Positions 11,820 through 25,100 of a DNA stretch of 64,000 nt are shown here, piece by piece. How positions within the stretch are numbered: the first letter of the stretch is position 1; every line of letters begins with the position of its first letter. Source of the DNA: Sipunculus nudus (taxonomy: Eukaryota; Annelida; Sipuncula; Golfingiida; Sipunculidae). The notes beneath the pieces were generated by a model that worked only from the letters and a program-made list of their open reading frames with translations, was not told the DNA's origin and did not search any database. A program made the translations under genes and the position numbers. The stretch covers positions 64,544,159 to 64,608,158 of the forward strand of contig CM049313.1 of assembly GCA_026874595.1 (NCBI GenBank), read 5' to 3'.

Positions 11820-12299
11820 TATTTATTTTTGACAAAGGAAAGCCCATTCATCCAGCTTAATGCTGTTTTTCAGTGGGGTCCTGATACAATTGTATATATG
11901 TTATTACAATGGAAGTAGATCATAGAATATATGAATAGGCAATGTGATGAATAAGAACTACATTATGTATACTAAGACATAAATGAAATATGAAAACCAT
12001 ACGTGATACTATAAAAAGATTTCGGCGAAACATAATAAGTAAAAATAATCACCTATAAAACATATTTACACAGTCCACAATGTTAAAATAACGGATAAAT
12101 ATCCATATGCAGAAAAAATATTTATTTAAACCACAGGAGTTAATGTGGTTTCCGGAAGTAAAAAATGCAGATTATTCAATATCAAGACTTTAGTAATGCC
12201 CAGAATAGGCAATGAGGATTGGTAATGTTCAGACTTAGGTTTGGGTAAAGGCAAATTATTTTTACACGCCCTCCTTGAATGGTTTCTATGGATATTCCG
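11820..12299. other. no feature seen
   Basis: AT-rich sequence without a usable frame, recognisable repeat or splice-supported exon. Confidence 0.4.
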
Positions 12300-12644
12300 T
12301 TAAATTTAAAAAAAAATGATTAGAGAGTTTGATGCATGGCCAGTGAAACATTTAAAAACTAAAACTAATAAAAAGTATCGGAAACGTTTATCAACGGTCA
12401 TCCAGTTCATTTGTCTGATAAGATCTGTTGAAGGTATAGATTTATCGACGGTTTTTGTTACTATACCAGCTGCTCGGTTTTGAATCATTTGTAGATGCGA
12501 AATACTTCCCTTGTCACAGTTACCCCATACCGATATGGATAGGCAGTAGTCAATGTGACATTGTATTAGAGCATTATACAGAGTGCACAACGCCGACTGT
12601 GGTAAGAAAGTGCTTACTCTATATAAATGGAGAATACATCTCAC
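12300..12644 (-). pseudogene. LINE reverse transcriptase C-terminal fragment
   Basis: The minus-strand frame carries CTLYNALIQCHIDYCLSISV, WGN, then LQMIQNRAAGIVTK, the segment after the RT catalytic core in CR1/L2/Jockey-like non-LTR retrotransposons (the usual pattern is LYxxLIxxHxxYC...W...LQxxQNRAxRxxT). Only about 110 residues remain, with no catalytic motif. It is a dead fragment abutting a second LINE fragment on the opposite strand. Confidence 0.72.
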
Positions 12645-12990
12645 CAGTCACCTCAGCCATAAATATTGGAATGACATTTGACTCAGCTCTTAGCCTAGTG
12701 CCCCATGGTGTAAACTCTGCCAGGTCAGCCATGTCCCACCTTTACAACATTAGTCAAATCAGGAAGTATCTGTCACAGAATTCTAAGTCACAGCACTCCC
12801 TTGTCACATCTCCCCTGGACTATGGCAATGTTTAACTCACCAACATGCCTGTTTGTCATCTGAAAAAAAAAAGCTTCAACATGTCCAGAATGTCACTGCC
12901 CGTATTATCACCAGGGCAAATGGAAGGGCGTTTATCACATCAAATCTCAAACTTTCCACTGGCTCCCCATCTAGGCACGGATCGATATCT
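12610..12990 (+). pseudogene. second LINE reverse transcriptase fragment, opposite strand
   Basis: The plus-strand frame shows NIGMTFDSAL, then SHLYNISQIRKYLSQ, SLVTSPLDYGNV, a stop, and in a shifted frame LQHVQNVTARIITR. This is the same RT C-terminal block order as in CR1/L2-like elements, from a different family than the minus-strand piece. At least one stop and one frame change mark it as a pseudogene. Confidence 0.7.
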
Positions 12991-14694
12991 AAGAAAAAAT
13001 CCGTTCGGCCAACCTCTTTCGGCCCAGGAACTGAACTGGCCAAAATATGCACGGTTGTGCTATGACTGTGCGTCGGACGAGGGTAATCTATTGTTTACAC
13101 ACACAGCGGCACCTTGGGATCAGCTTCGTCATAGCTCATACAAACGCTCTTGAAAACGACGAAATAACCGTTGAAAATGACGACGTATTATACCAAAGCC
13201 ACTTATCCTGTTGCCACACCAGGTTATGAAAATAGCATTCAGGTTGAATTATCATGACTCCTATTTCAGATACAAGGTTTACTAGAGGATAAGAACTAAA
13301 TAAGATGAAAAACATGCACATGATTGGTACAGCTGATTTTTGTGCAACTAGAGAATGCTTCTTTAAATCTAAAAACTCACCAATAACCCCATTATTTTAA
13401 TTCTATGACTGTTTTATTTTACTTTAATTTACTTGTTTTAATTGTGCAGCGCATTTGATCATTTATGTAAATAGCTAAGGAATTTGCGCTTTTTAAAATA
13501 AGGATTATTATTATTTTCAGAACAATCCCGGCACTACGCTCTTTACACAGTGCTTTAACTATAGGCCTACTCCTGATATCGTAAGCGCTGTTTGTTATGA
13601 CCTCGTATCCTGAATTGCTACACAAGAGGGGGTAGCACTGTATTTTCGTCCAATCAGATGAGACCTTGTACTGGAAGACAAGGCCAAGCGAGGAATACAC
13701 GAAGCCAATCATGTTCATTTCGTTTTGAGTGACAGCTCATCGCTGCGGTAACCGTCTGAACAGGCCACAGGCTCAAAGAGAATTGCCCCAGAAGTGGTTT
13801 GCTCAGGGTCTTGGGCACATAGGATTCCCGGCCGGTGAGTTGTAATTCAAACGAAACGTAACAACAAAGGCTGCGTGCAAACCTCGCTGGCTTGTTTCAG
13901 TTCTGCAGACAACAGATACATGGCTACGCTAACACAGTCATAATGTCATAATCGAATCGGCCGATGATGCGAGAATACAGAGGGAGCAATTAAAATTCGA
14001 CCGTTAACTCTCATCAATCGGCGCTTGAAGCGCAGCTATGGGCGGAGCAAGGATGCCTGTCGAGTGTTTGTTTATTGGCATCTAATTGGCTGCTTGTCAC
14101 ATCATACGCACGTTTTTTCAGCGGAAAACGAACCGCCATCTGGTGTCTAAATATATCATAAACGGTCAAAGCTGGCAGGGTGAAAATCAGTTGCTTCTTT
14201 AGAAGCCCAAGATTTCCGCTGCCTCGGGAGCGTAACCCATGGTGAAATTAAATGTAAGACCGTATGAAGTATGCAAGAAAGCAAAAATAAAAATAATTAT
14301 AAATAAAATTACAAACGCTAAAGGGGGCACGTGCCGCCTGTGCCCCCTCTGGCTCCACCTATGATGTGGACAGTTTTAAACCTTCTTGCTGTAAGAAAAA
14401 GACCAGTTTTCGGCTGTCCAGGTCCAGTGGGCCATGCATTAATGCGGGTTTTGTAAAACGAAACAAGGTTAATGTCAGAAACTCCTACAAGAAACTCTGC
14501 TTTAAGGGCATTTTTAGGATAATATATTTTTACCTTAAATCAAACAATAGAAATCAAAACAAATAAGATCCGTAATTGTCGATGTGAGAACCCGAACACT
14601 GAGCAATGTGGAAGGCCCACGGAGAAATGGTGAACGGGAAAACCACAGGGAAAAAGAGGAAATACAGTCACCCCATTAAAAATATAACGTATAT
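12991..14694. other. unassigned intergenic DNA
   Basis: Several short frames of 60-100 codons, none with family resemblance or splice support. A TTATTATTATT run near 13500 resembles the tail of a SINE or LINE. The rest shows nothing I can name. Confidence 0.4.
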
Positions 14695-15520
14695 GCTACC
14701 AAGTGAATGTAAGACTTAAGATAGAAAGAGAGAGGATAAGACTGTATCATAGATAAAACAAAGAATGAACGAGAGAGAAAGGATCAGACAATCTCAGTAT
14801 AGGACAGAATGAAACAGAATAAGGAATGAGACAGAAAAGGAAAGAATGGGAGAGAAAATTAGGATATGAGAGAGAGAATAACAAAGAATGAGAGAGTAAA
14901 TGAGAACGTAATGACAGAGAGAATAAAGATTATGAGAGAGAATGAGAATAATTTGAGAGACAAAATGAGAAAAATGAAAAGAAGAAAAACAAAAATGAAC
15001 AATAAAAAAGTAATAATATGAGAGAGGATGAATAACAAAAGATAAAGAAGATAAAGAAAGTAAGAAGCTAAGGAAAGAATGTGGGAAAAGGAAAGAAAGA
15101 CAGAAAGAAAGAAAAATTAAAATTTATAAAAGAATAGGATTGAACGCGAGTGATTAAGAGAGAGACCCAGTAAGATAGTGAGTTAAAAATAAAGAAAGGG
15201 AATAAAAACAGAGGGAACAGAGCGAATAAAAGAAGGAGAAAATAAGACTGATAGAGCAAGAGAGAGGATAAGACTGAATAAGAGAGAAAACAAAGAAAGA
15301 GAGAAAAAGAGAATCAGAAAATGAGAGAATAGGACAAAATGAGACAGAATAAGAAAAAAGGAGTTAATGAGACAGAAAAGATGGTAGATAATGAGAGAGT
15401 GATAGAAAGAGGCAGAATAAAAAGGTTAGTGAGAATAAGGAGTGAGACAGAAAATAGGTGAGAGAATAAGAAAGAGAGGCAGAGATTATGAGAGAGAAAG
15501 AAAACGAAAGATATATAACC
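14695..15520. repeat. GA-rich minisatellite-like block upstream of copy A
   Basis: Purine-rich on the plus strand with recurring GAGAGAATGAGA, GAAAGAATGAG and GAGACAGAAT words. Its later part (about 15314-15510) follows the same word order as 30900-31130 in the block upstream of copy B, so the two are related. Long minus-strand Leu/Ser/Phe frames here are compositional. Confidence 0.8.
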
Positions 15521-16250
15521 AATTTGATTCATAGGATTCTCCAAGTTTTTTGCCAACAATTTCAGCTATATAGGGTGTAGGTCAAAAGCCCCCTATAGGA
15601 CAAAAGCCACCCCCTATAGGTCAAACGCCCCTCCCCTTATATATATATTACCTATAGATGATATTACTGATTGGATAGTTTTCCCTTAGTATTGCATGCA
15701 AAGTCGCACGGAGAGAGAAAGGGGGGGGGGGGGGGGGGGGGTTATTCTACTGAATACGACAGTATTTTCATGTGGCGGCTTACTGGGGCCCCACCTGTAT
15801 TACCAGTTAAGGCTAGAATGGGGCACAATATATGTACTCCTTTGGAAAATATCTAATAGCGTTGTTCTGAACCTTGTCATCAGTCCAATACAGGAATAAT
15901 CAAGCGGTGGTACGACTTCACTGTTATAAATTTAAGTATAAGAATAATAAGAATCATTTTTGAAACAATACAAATTTCGGAATTATCCAAGTGCTCTTGA
16001 ACCACAGTATGCTAAATCGTCACTTCCGGATTTATTATCTTTAATATGAATTATAAATACATGTTATGTTTACATAGTATATTTTTACAGGTATAATACT
16101 AAATATTTGCACTGTTTTAAGTTTATTCAATTCGATCCATTTAAATTAAATGTGAACGGAGTCTGCGATTTTTTTACGATAACAGAAATAAATAACCTTA
16201 CCTTTTATTGGATTCGGATTTAGTTGCCATAACTTAAATCACACAGTCGA
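15521..16250. other. short CCCCTATAGG repeats and a 22-base poly-G run
   Basis: Three imperfect copies of a CCCCTATAGGTCAAA word at 15570-15640 and an uninterrupted run of 22 G at 15721-15742, which can form a G-quadruplex on the plus strand and is error-prone for assembly. The remainder is AT-rich without features. Confidence 0.6.
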
Positions 16251-17544
16251 TTACGTGTCAGTTGGACAGGCGCCAGTTGGACGGGTCTCAGTATAGACGA
16301 TCCCATTTGGATGGATTCCAGTTAGACGGGTCCCAGTTGGACGGGTCCCATTTAGATGCTATGTTATAGTTTCGTGATCATAAAATTAAGTAGCCCGGGA
16401 TTATAAGCTTTATGAAATAGCATAAAAAAAATCATAAATCTGAAAATCTGTTTATCTAATTTGGTATAAGTATCAAATTTCATGCATTCTATGATACCAT
16501 GTTTATGAATTATTATTGAATGCACTTCAGATTTTTTGTGTTATCTTGTTTCTTCTCTGACGTATCTTTCCTGAAAACTGGCATAATTTTATCCTCAATG
16601 TTATCCATATCGTTAATCAACAGAGTAACAATAACGAATCATGCATTCAAATGTCAAATAAATAGCCACAGTCTTATTTAACAAACGATGTGCGGTCGAC
16701 ATGTTGGGCCAACTTATATATATTCAATGTATATAAGTTTGGTTTTTGGTGAATTTGTATTTTGTAGTCCGATATATCACATTAATCCATAAACTATCAT
16801 ATTGTGCACATTTCCAAGAAACAGGAGTAGAAAGACAGTTTGGAAACCTCGTTCCACAGTAGGGACAGAGAAACCTGCACCTCTGACACGATCACTGCCC
16901 TTCAAAGGGAAGCTGTAAGCGGGGTCACTTAATAATTACCTAACTGTTTGGATAACGGAACTAATTAAGTCGCGTTTCATAAAAATTGTTACGGCAATTC
17001 ATTTCATAAGTGCAGTAAAACAACAGATTACCTTTTGATAAGTATTAGAATAAGCCGTTCATACTTCAGGGCTTTTCAAACTGTTTCATGATTTCATAGA
17101 CATACAATGATCCAAAAACTATATACATGTTTAAAATATAATAAGACAAAAAAACCGCAAGTAATATTGCAAGGTAAATGAGTCGTCATAATTTCATAAG
17201 CTTCGAATGTAATATTTTATAATATAATACAATACCATACCAACCTTATAAAATTATAACAGTAGGGGGCTATTTCCTCTGACTTCTCCGTTTGACGTTT
17301 CTTCGTGGACTTATCTTGCTGTGAAATATTGCTCAAAAGATATTTTTGTCTGATGATCATAAACCAATATGATATTGTCCATGGGGGTTATAAATTTGGC
17401 TGATACTCTATTTAAAAAGGGACATTTTGAACAATATGTAGCCAAAGGAAACAGGTATTTGGTGTAAAATAGTATTTTAGTAATAGCATATAAATAATTT
17501 TAGCTATACAATATAAATAACAATTTATTCTTTAAGGTGTCATC

Positions 17545-17648
17545 CCAAATGGACGGGTTTCAGATAGACGGGTCGGATTTTTCGATCCCATCTGGACGGG
17601 TCCCAGTCCGACGGGTCCCAGTTAAACGGGTCCCAGTAAGACGCTCTA
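17545..17648. repeat. internal array of the foldback 15-bp word
   Basis: At least five variants of GACGGGTCCCAGT in tandem, in the same orientation as the left arm, isolated in the loop of the 16251-19871 element. Confidence 0.8.
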
Positions 17649-18180
17649 TCAATAACGTATGGGTTTAAGAAATGACGAAGGCTATAATACATGCAATATA
17701 TATTATATATAATATAATGAATGTATAAATGAAAATATCAAGTAGTTAGAAACGTCCTGAAGGATGAACGGCTCATTCGCATAGACCAACCAGCTGTTTG
17801 GCGACGCCGACATCATGTTACATTGTCTCGTTTTACTATCACTTTTATCATCGTTAAAACGTCATATTTATGTTCAGAACATGTATTTGGCATCGTTGAA
17901 GTCTATATTGTATCTTTTTATTGGAACGATAACTTTTGAGATGTTATCATACAAGAAATGCAGTTTATAATTTTCTGCGGAATGTGTACAGGATGAAATA
18001 TTCATTACTTGCTTGTGATATCAATAAAATCAGAATTGCCCTTTTTTGAATGCCGAGTTACGTGGCTAATCTAAAAAGATATGAGTTATTTATTTCAAAT
18101 GTTACAATTTTTTTCATAAAATTTATTAAATTCAATGCTTCTTTAAGGACATGTGTATCCTACACTGCCTATTATTTTAG

Positions 18181-18183
18181 TGT

Positions 18184-18217
<34 letters not shown>

Positions 18218-18594
18218 TCCACATAGATTTGTTAACTCCATAAATAAATTTATGTGTAAATCACTGTCTTCAAGGACCTTAACAGGAATGAGAAACTGTA
18301 CATCCCATATTACTATGTTTCAAAGGGAAACCATATTAGTGCATCTTCTTGTTATTAAACCAGTTACTGTAATTAGGTTTCGTTCGGCACCGAGTGTCTA
18401 TGCAATGTAGTAACTGTTATAATAACAGCACGGTGATCTTTGATTAATATTCCTATATTAGCATGAACCACCTTACATTAAAGTCCCTTGTTAAATAAAT
18501 AGAATGTGTATTATAATAAATTTTATTTTTTAAACCATTCGATTTTATGAAAATAACTTCTTTATCTTTTCTTTCTATCATATCCCTCTCAAGC

Positions 18595-18634
<40 letters not shown>

Positions 18635-18905
18635 TTTATTGTCTCTTTCTGTCTCCCCTTTTTTAGGTTATTGTGTACAAGTATTTTCTCTCACTCTCTC
18701 TCTGTTCATTTGCTCTTTCTGTCTCTCCTTCTTTCTCTAGCGTTATCGTATGCGAGTATTCTCTCTTTTCTCTGTCTGTTCATTTTCTCTCTCTATCTCT
18801 CCGTCTTTCTCTCAGGTTATCGTATACAAGTATTCCCTCTTCTCTCTTTCTTTGTTCATTTTCTCTTTCTGTCTCTCCTTCTTTCTCTCAGGTTATTGTG
18901 TACAG

Positions 18906-18949
<44 letters not shown>

Positions 18950-18952
18950 GTG
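18181..18952. repeat. GATA and CT microsatellites
   Basis: About eight GATA units at 18186-18216, pure CT runs at about 18600-18632 and 18908-18948, and three diverged repeats of a CT-rich unit of about 100 bp between (each containing TTCTCTCAGGTTATCGTATA-like words). The three overlapping Ser/Leu-rich frames are not genes. Confidence 0.85.
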
Positions 18953-19929
18953 AATTATTATTGTGAAAATATTAAATAAACCATGTTAGTTTGTTTTATA
19001 TGCAAGAGGCAACTAATGAGAGAAATAACAAAGCAAAAGAGAATAGAAAAAGTCGAAATGATATATGTGAAAAAGCAATAAATATATGTAATAAACAAAT
19101 GTTACATATGATTTGATACATGAGACCGATAACATGAAAATCATGAGAGTAATGAGAGTTTGTGGGTTTGTGTCTTATTGATTAATCAAAGGGTAATCGG
19201 TTGTTTTTACTGCACTTATAAAATGCCTTACCGTAACAATCATTGTGAAACGCTAATACATTGGTCCCGTAATTCAAACAATTAGTTAATTATTAAGCGA
19301 CCTCAGTTCCTTTGAAGTGCAGTGATCTTGTCATAGGTGCAGGTTTCTCTGTCATATATCTCTGTTGTGGTACGGGGTTTTCAAACTGACTTCCTACTCT
19401 TGTTACTTGGAAATGTGCATATTTTTTTTTACTGGCAACCGCACGTCGGTTATTATAGTATATATCGGTTATTTATTTGACATTTGATTGCATGTTGATT
19501 CGTTATTGTAACTCTGACGAAACAAATAATATGGGGATACAATTATTTCAGTTTCACGGAAGATACGTCAGGGAGGAAAAACAATAAAACGGTAAAAACC
19601 TATAGCTCTTTGAATAGTAATTCATGATCACAGGTATAATAAATTTCATACTTATACCATGTTTAATGAAACATATATAAAGTTTTGTTTTCATAAAGCT
19701 TTCTCATAAAGCTCCAAGCCCCGGCTATTTACTTGTGTAATAAAGTTACGTAAATATCACATAGCGTCTAAATGGGACCCGTCCAACTGGGACCTGTCTA
19801 ACTGGAACCCGACCAAATGGGACCGTCTAGATGGGCCCCTTCCATCTGGCGCCCGTCCAACTGACACGTAAGCTGGATCATAGTTCAGGTAATTGCTTAA
19901 TTGCGCACTGTGTGTTGGGAAAATATTAT

Positions 19930-20388
19930 GATAGCCAGTTGTCTTAATTACTCTCCAGATGGGCCTGAATGTGAAAAAAATGAACGTTGTTATCACTCGT
20001 CTCATCTGGCCATCAAGCTGTGCTCTGGCGCAAGCTCGTCCGAAAAGGATTATCTCTCTAGAACTTGGTACTTTGTCGTTCAACTACCTCATTTTGATTG
20101 ACATATACCCCACCTGGATAATGGGGTAGGTCACCTAGCTAGGTAAGGGGGTTGGCTCCTTTAGCTGACGAGGTGGAGGCTGTCGTTAATGAGCTAACGA
20201 TGCCCGCAGCTTGTTAAAGTCATGGTGTGGTCACCTCGGCTGGCTGGGGACAGTTACCCCACCTGGATTACGGGGGCGTTATGTACGGGGGTCGGCTCGT
20301 TTAGCTGACGAGGTGGAGGTTGTCGTTAATGAGCTCACGATGCCCATAGCTTGTTATGTCATGGCGTGGTGACTTCGGTTGCTCTGCA
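19930..20388 (+). promoter_or_regulatory. upstream region and two promoter repeats of copy A
   Basis: From about 19930 the sequence is homologous to the upstream DNA of copies B (33640) and C (53290), sharing CTCCAGATGGG and CTCATTTTGATTG words. Then come two tandem units (20108-20256, 149 bp; 20257-20388) that share a GACGAGGTGGAGG box, a GTCGTTAATGAGCT box and a CTTGTTA...GTCATGG box, ending directly at the TATA element. The conservation among three paralogues suggests a regulatory array. Confidence 0.65.
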
Positions 20389-20395
20389 CAGAGGG

Positions 20396-20494
20396 TATAT
20401 ATTTTGGAACATGGTGTCCCTGCATGTAGTACACTCAAATCCTGCGTGAGGAACTACTGCAACTATGTCACACCTGTGAAGTAAGCATTGCCAG
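20396..20494 (+). promoter_or_regulatory. TATA box and non-coding first exon of copy A
   Basis: TATATATTTT at 20396-20405 sits where B and C have TATATATAAA. A CAAATCCTG word, likely near the start site, follows at about 20438. Possible donors are GAA|GTAAGC (exon end 20480) and CCAG|GTAAGA (exon end 20494). The altered TATA box fits the decay of this copy. Confidence 0.55.
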
Positions 20495-22164
20495 GTAAGA
20501 TTGTAACATATACTTATTATTCTCCGTGTGTAAATTTTGACATTAATTTAAAAATGATTTACATTATAAGCGAAATGATTGCTCTTTCGGTTAAATGTGT
20601 CCAAATGAAACTCATGAATGGTAAAACATAAGCACAGTATAAAACAAACGATTGAGAGAAGTATCTTTCATTATGCATATTTAGAACTATAAGAGATCTA
20701 AGAGGCTGAGAACCGATGATACCAGGTGTCTGGTTGTTAAGTCACTTTTATCGAGAAATAATGGCACATAATTAAATGCTGCAACTTAAAATTTAATCTC
20801 ACTAATATTTAAGGTCAATCATCTATGTGTTTATGAGCTGGGCTTAATATAGACCTATTCATTTGCTGTATCCTGTTCTTAAATATATATTTCAGAAGTG
20901 AGATAATGCACAAAACTATAAAACAATACCATAGTCACTTATATCACAAACGAATTCAATGCTACGAGCACATTTATCTTCAAATCATGAGAGTTAAACA
21001 AAATTTTTCACCCTTCGTGTTGCTGGCTAAACACAAAGATTTTATTCATGTTTCTGATGAAGAGGATCTTGAAACTTACAGAACAGAAAAGACAATAACC
21101 GGGAAGGCCGAAATTTTTATGTCAACGAGGCATATATACATTGTAACCAGTGTAATCAATCAACCCGTCGGACTCACCAAAAGAAGTCCCAGTTGGCCTT
21201 ATTGCACAGGTCAGTCATAATCAACGTAAATGCTTCTGGTTCACTTAAAGGTGGTCTTAATAACAGGTTGTCTTAATAGACAGGTTGTTTTAATTGGCAG
21301 GTGGTCATAATAGACAAGTGGTCTAATTAGACAGGAGTTCTTATTAGACAGGTGGTCTTTCAGGCAGGTTCCACTGTTCTTATTTCAAGGAAAAACACAC
21401 ATTTTATCGAAGCTTTCCGTCTTTGTGTATTGAAAACAGATTAAACGTTTATTGAAATGTCACACAAGAAATTTAACATACATATCAATATCAAACATTC
21501 TGATTTCAAGACCCATTGTAAAGCCTCTTTGAAAATTAGGCGCCGCTCCAAATTCTACCCTCCCAGTCCTGCATCGTGGTGTATTAAAATGTTCTGGCTA
21601 ACAAAAATAATATAGCTGATCGTGGATGATTTTTATACAGCTTTTTTTGTTTCTCGAGCAGAGGGGTGGGGTGAACGTTATAATTCCGCTTATTTAATTA
21701 TGTGGATATAAAATAAGGTTATTTCGACAAAATGTAAATTAAAAGAGAATGTTTCATTTCCTCTTAAAACACTGTGCATTCAAGAAACGGAATTATTTGC
21801 TACCGCTAGCTTACTGATTACCTGTTGTGCATTTTATATCAAAGAACGATATAAATTAATGGAAATAATAAATAGAAATTATGTTCCTTTAGTAAATTTA
21901 TATATTGAAATATTGTTTATATTTCTGGAACATAATAACATGCATTCCTGCATGCTTGGACGGAGGATGCCAAAAATATAATACAGCGCATTCTGTCCAA
22001 GGCATAAGTACTAGAACACACTGGCGTGGTATTTCACTGGGAATCTGTCAAAGCTCTGTCATGTCCTCGGTAACTAGCTTCTTACTAGACCTCTCATTAA
22101 ACAGTTGCCATGGCAGCCAACTCTTCATTCATAAGTTAAACATAAATCTCACTTTCTTTTACAG
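20495..22164. other. first intron of copy A with a small minisatellite
   Basis: Contains a plus-strand frame of 104 codons at 20906-21220 after a TTTCAG, which has no counterpart in B or C and no family resemblance. At 21250-21372 six or so copies of a roughly 19-bp unit like TTAATAGACAGGTGGTC occur in tandem. The rest is AT-rich intron-like DNA, ending in the acceptor TTCTTTTACAG. Confidence 0.5.
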
Positions 22165-25100
22165 GACAATATTCACATACAGTGGAGGATTAGAACACAA
22201 ACACAAAGAGAGGATTATCATACCTGGTAATAAATAATATACGCGGTGTTCTTAATGTCTTCCGGCTCATTGATATAACCACAACTGAGCAAACGTGCAT
22301 CTATCTATAATTTATAACACCGTGGACTTTTGTTTATTGCAAATACGTCTCAAAAGGAAACTTGGTACTTCGGAACACAACCGAACAAACATGTTTCACC
22401 GGAGTATCAAAACTTTCGGCAAGATAAAGAAAACGTGCGCCAAAAGTGATGCAGCTGTGCAGACGACAGATACAGTGAAACCAGGAAAAAGGGTCAATCT
22501 TACTAATGGCGGTGATAATGTTAAATCACCAGGCAATAGTAAACTGAACTGTAAAACCCAGGGAGGGGTTTCAAAAACTGTCCGAAACAAATCAAACAGA
22601 ACGTGTGACGTCACAGCCAAATTCAACTCAACGGGGAAGAGCCGATCTGTGGATACGGTTTCGAAAAAGGAAAATACTATGAGGTCATCGAATAGACGAA
22701 ATAACAAAGCCAAGGTTTCCTGTTGGAATGAAGCATACATAAAAGGCCTTAACAAGCAAACTGCTAAAACCACAAGTGCTCATATATCACGCCAGAACAA
22801 TCTGAATGTTAAATCTGCTGCTAAAATTAGACCAGAACGACGCGATGGAAAACATCCGGGAATTAATCAAGGTCAGGTCGCACCACCAATCTCAGCGAAG
22901 TCAGCTCTAGAAAAATTGCGGTCAGTTAAAGAAGCTGGTACAAAGACCGTCGACAGTGGCGCCCCTAGTGATAATAATACCAATGGCCAGCCTCTGCTGA
23001 TGTCAAAGGATTCACAGGACGTGAACATCAGAAAAGGTAATTTTAGTTTATTTACTGAATACTGTAATGAAGTCTTGTATATAACCGACTAAAAGATTTT
23101 TTATGGGACTTTAGGCGGGTAGGCTTTCTTTGGTCTGTGCAAAACCATTGACGAAAAAATGCCTTTTCCTCGATATGGTTCTTCTGGTCTGATTGTATGA
23201 GAGTAGGGTTATAGTCACAGGTGACAGATCAGCAGGTTTTTTAACCTTGACCTAATTTTAAATGTTTCTTGCGACCACTGCGATTATCTTTTCTATACTT
23301 GATGAACCAGTGAGACGTTAAAAAAATACAAAATACTTGTCGTAAGTGTGCACAGGTGACTCTGATAAATAATAGTAGAGGCTGTCATTGGAACTTTAAT
23401 TTTGTTTTATTAAAAATTGAAATTATAGCAAAAAGTTTACATTGGACTTGTTCTTAAGTAATAAAATGATTCTATTTTTTTATTATTATTCATAAGAGCC
23501 ACAGGGACCTGGGCAAGATTCAACGCCTTGATGTGCTGCGCCCTCTGCTGTTGAAACTGGGAAATATGCCTTTTTGTAACCTGTATATATACATGTTTAT
23601 TTTTGCATCTAAGCCAACCGATATTACGTGTATTTTAAAATGGCCCTGTCATTCTCCCTGAATCATTTAACGTATATGCACCAGGCTCGATGGACATCCC
23701 TACGTAGCTGAAGATAAGTCTCAACTGTCGCAAACTATCGGCAGCTTCTGAGATTTATGATCATGGTCTGGTATATATGTATTCAAAACTGCGTGGTTTC
23801 AATTTCGCGGTCAGAGAGCGACCGCAAATATCGCGAATTTGAAACCACGGCAGATAAGAAGACAACCACAGTATATAATTTGGTGCCTATATTTGATCTT
23901 TGAATGGAACACGTAAAACAGATGCAAAAAGTTGTCGTGTTCAGATAGGTCTGACTGTAAAATACACATTAATTTGACAGTAATTTCATGAATTTATAGT
24001 TTAAGGTTATTTGAATGTATCAATATATGGCCTTCATTGCATCGTCCTGTGGAGATAACATTAAACACTTTTCTTGTTTTTTAGCAAAGCCACAGGCCAC
24101 TGAGCAAGAATCAATGTCCCTGATTGCTGCGCCCTCAGTCGTTGATACTGGTAAATATGCCTTTTATACATTTAATTTACTCATGAAATTTGTTATTTCT
24201 TACTGTTTTCCAAACAATGAATGCATCTGCGGCACTTTTACCAAATCAAAAGCTACAGTATATTATTTTATTTGATATGTAAGTGATATGTAAGGTGTCA
24301 TTTTGCAATAACTATCTATCCCTCTCTCTCTCTTTCTTTCTCTCTCTCTCCCTGTTTTTTTTATCTTTCTGTTACTCTCTTTATCTCTCTGCCTGCCTTT
24401 CTGTATCTCGTTTGCCCTCCAAACCTAACCACGTTCCCACAAATTCTTTTTTTTCAGAACCAAATCTGTAGTGTTATTGATGATGTTAGCCTAATTTATC
24501 AAAATATAAATACGTCCTTGCACTAGGGAATAACATATTCTCATTATTGTAGAGGACAACAGCGCAAGATTCATTACCCCGTATTGTCGATGCTTTTTTA
24601 ATTACGTAGTTTACTTTATCTTTACTTAAAAGAACTCTATATCTGATCAATTAATGAAATAAGTAAATCAGAATGCAACATGTCATGTGATTGGTAAAGA
24701 CATGTAATAAAACGTGAACATTAATTTATGAATCTGTATCTCTTTAGTTAAGCCATGAATTGAATATATAAATACAATGTGCACATTGCATTTTCCTTAG
24801 ATGATAAATCTTCTTTTTTTGCAGTCCTACAGACTACGGAGTAAGATTCAATGACCCGAAATGCTGCGCCCTCTGTTGTTGATGCTGGTAATTATGCCTT
24901 TTTATTTACAGTTTATTGCCATTAAAATGTTATTATGTTTAATTTTGTTTCCGTGCTTAAAAGGTTGATTGCATTTGGTGAAAAAACGGCGGTTTAGCTG
25001 TTTACAGTTCCTGGACTTGCATCTAAATACGGAAAATATTTTAATCAATATACAAATTGGGAGGATTAAAAAGTCTGTTAACCTCTCCATGACGATTTTT

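Larger units (their letters stand above)
16251..19871. mobile_element. foldback-like element with roughly 0.8-kb inverted arms
   Basis: Arms of about 16251-17100 and 19120-19871 are inverted copies. Both begin TTACGTGTCAGTTGGAC and continue through an array of a 15-bp word close to GACGGGTCCCAGTTG, then an AAGCTTTATGA region, a GACGTATCTT region and a GTCAAATAAATA region in matching order. Long inverted arms carrying short tandem repeats are the Foldback type of design. The loop has a third word array, a GATA and two CT microsatellites and no transposase frame. No clear target duplication. It ends just before the conserved upstream region of copy A. Confidence 0.75.

Noticed and set aside
13419-13718. 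99-codon minus frame
   Set aside because: No family resemblance, no splice support, and flanked by a TTATTATT run typical of a retroposon tail.
19757-20083. 108-codon minus frame with GPSRRSHLVGFQLDRSQLDGSH
   Set aside because: Translation of the 15-bp foldback word array, not a protein repeat.
20906-21220. 104-codon plus-strand frame after a TTTCAG in intron 1 of copy A
   Set aside because: Not conserved in B or C, no domain, and the gene model skips it. Kept only as a remark in the intron entry.
22396-22773. 125-codon minus-strand frame opposite coding exon 1 (also 55910-56317)
   Set aside because: Antisense shadow of the coding exon; it changes whenever the sense codons change.
24549-24595. 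Additional module exon in copy A (GTAG|AGGACAACAGCGCAAGATT)
   Set aside because: The module similarity breaks off before the end and there is no donor, so it is a relic and not counted as an exon.
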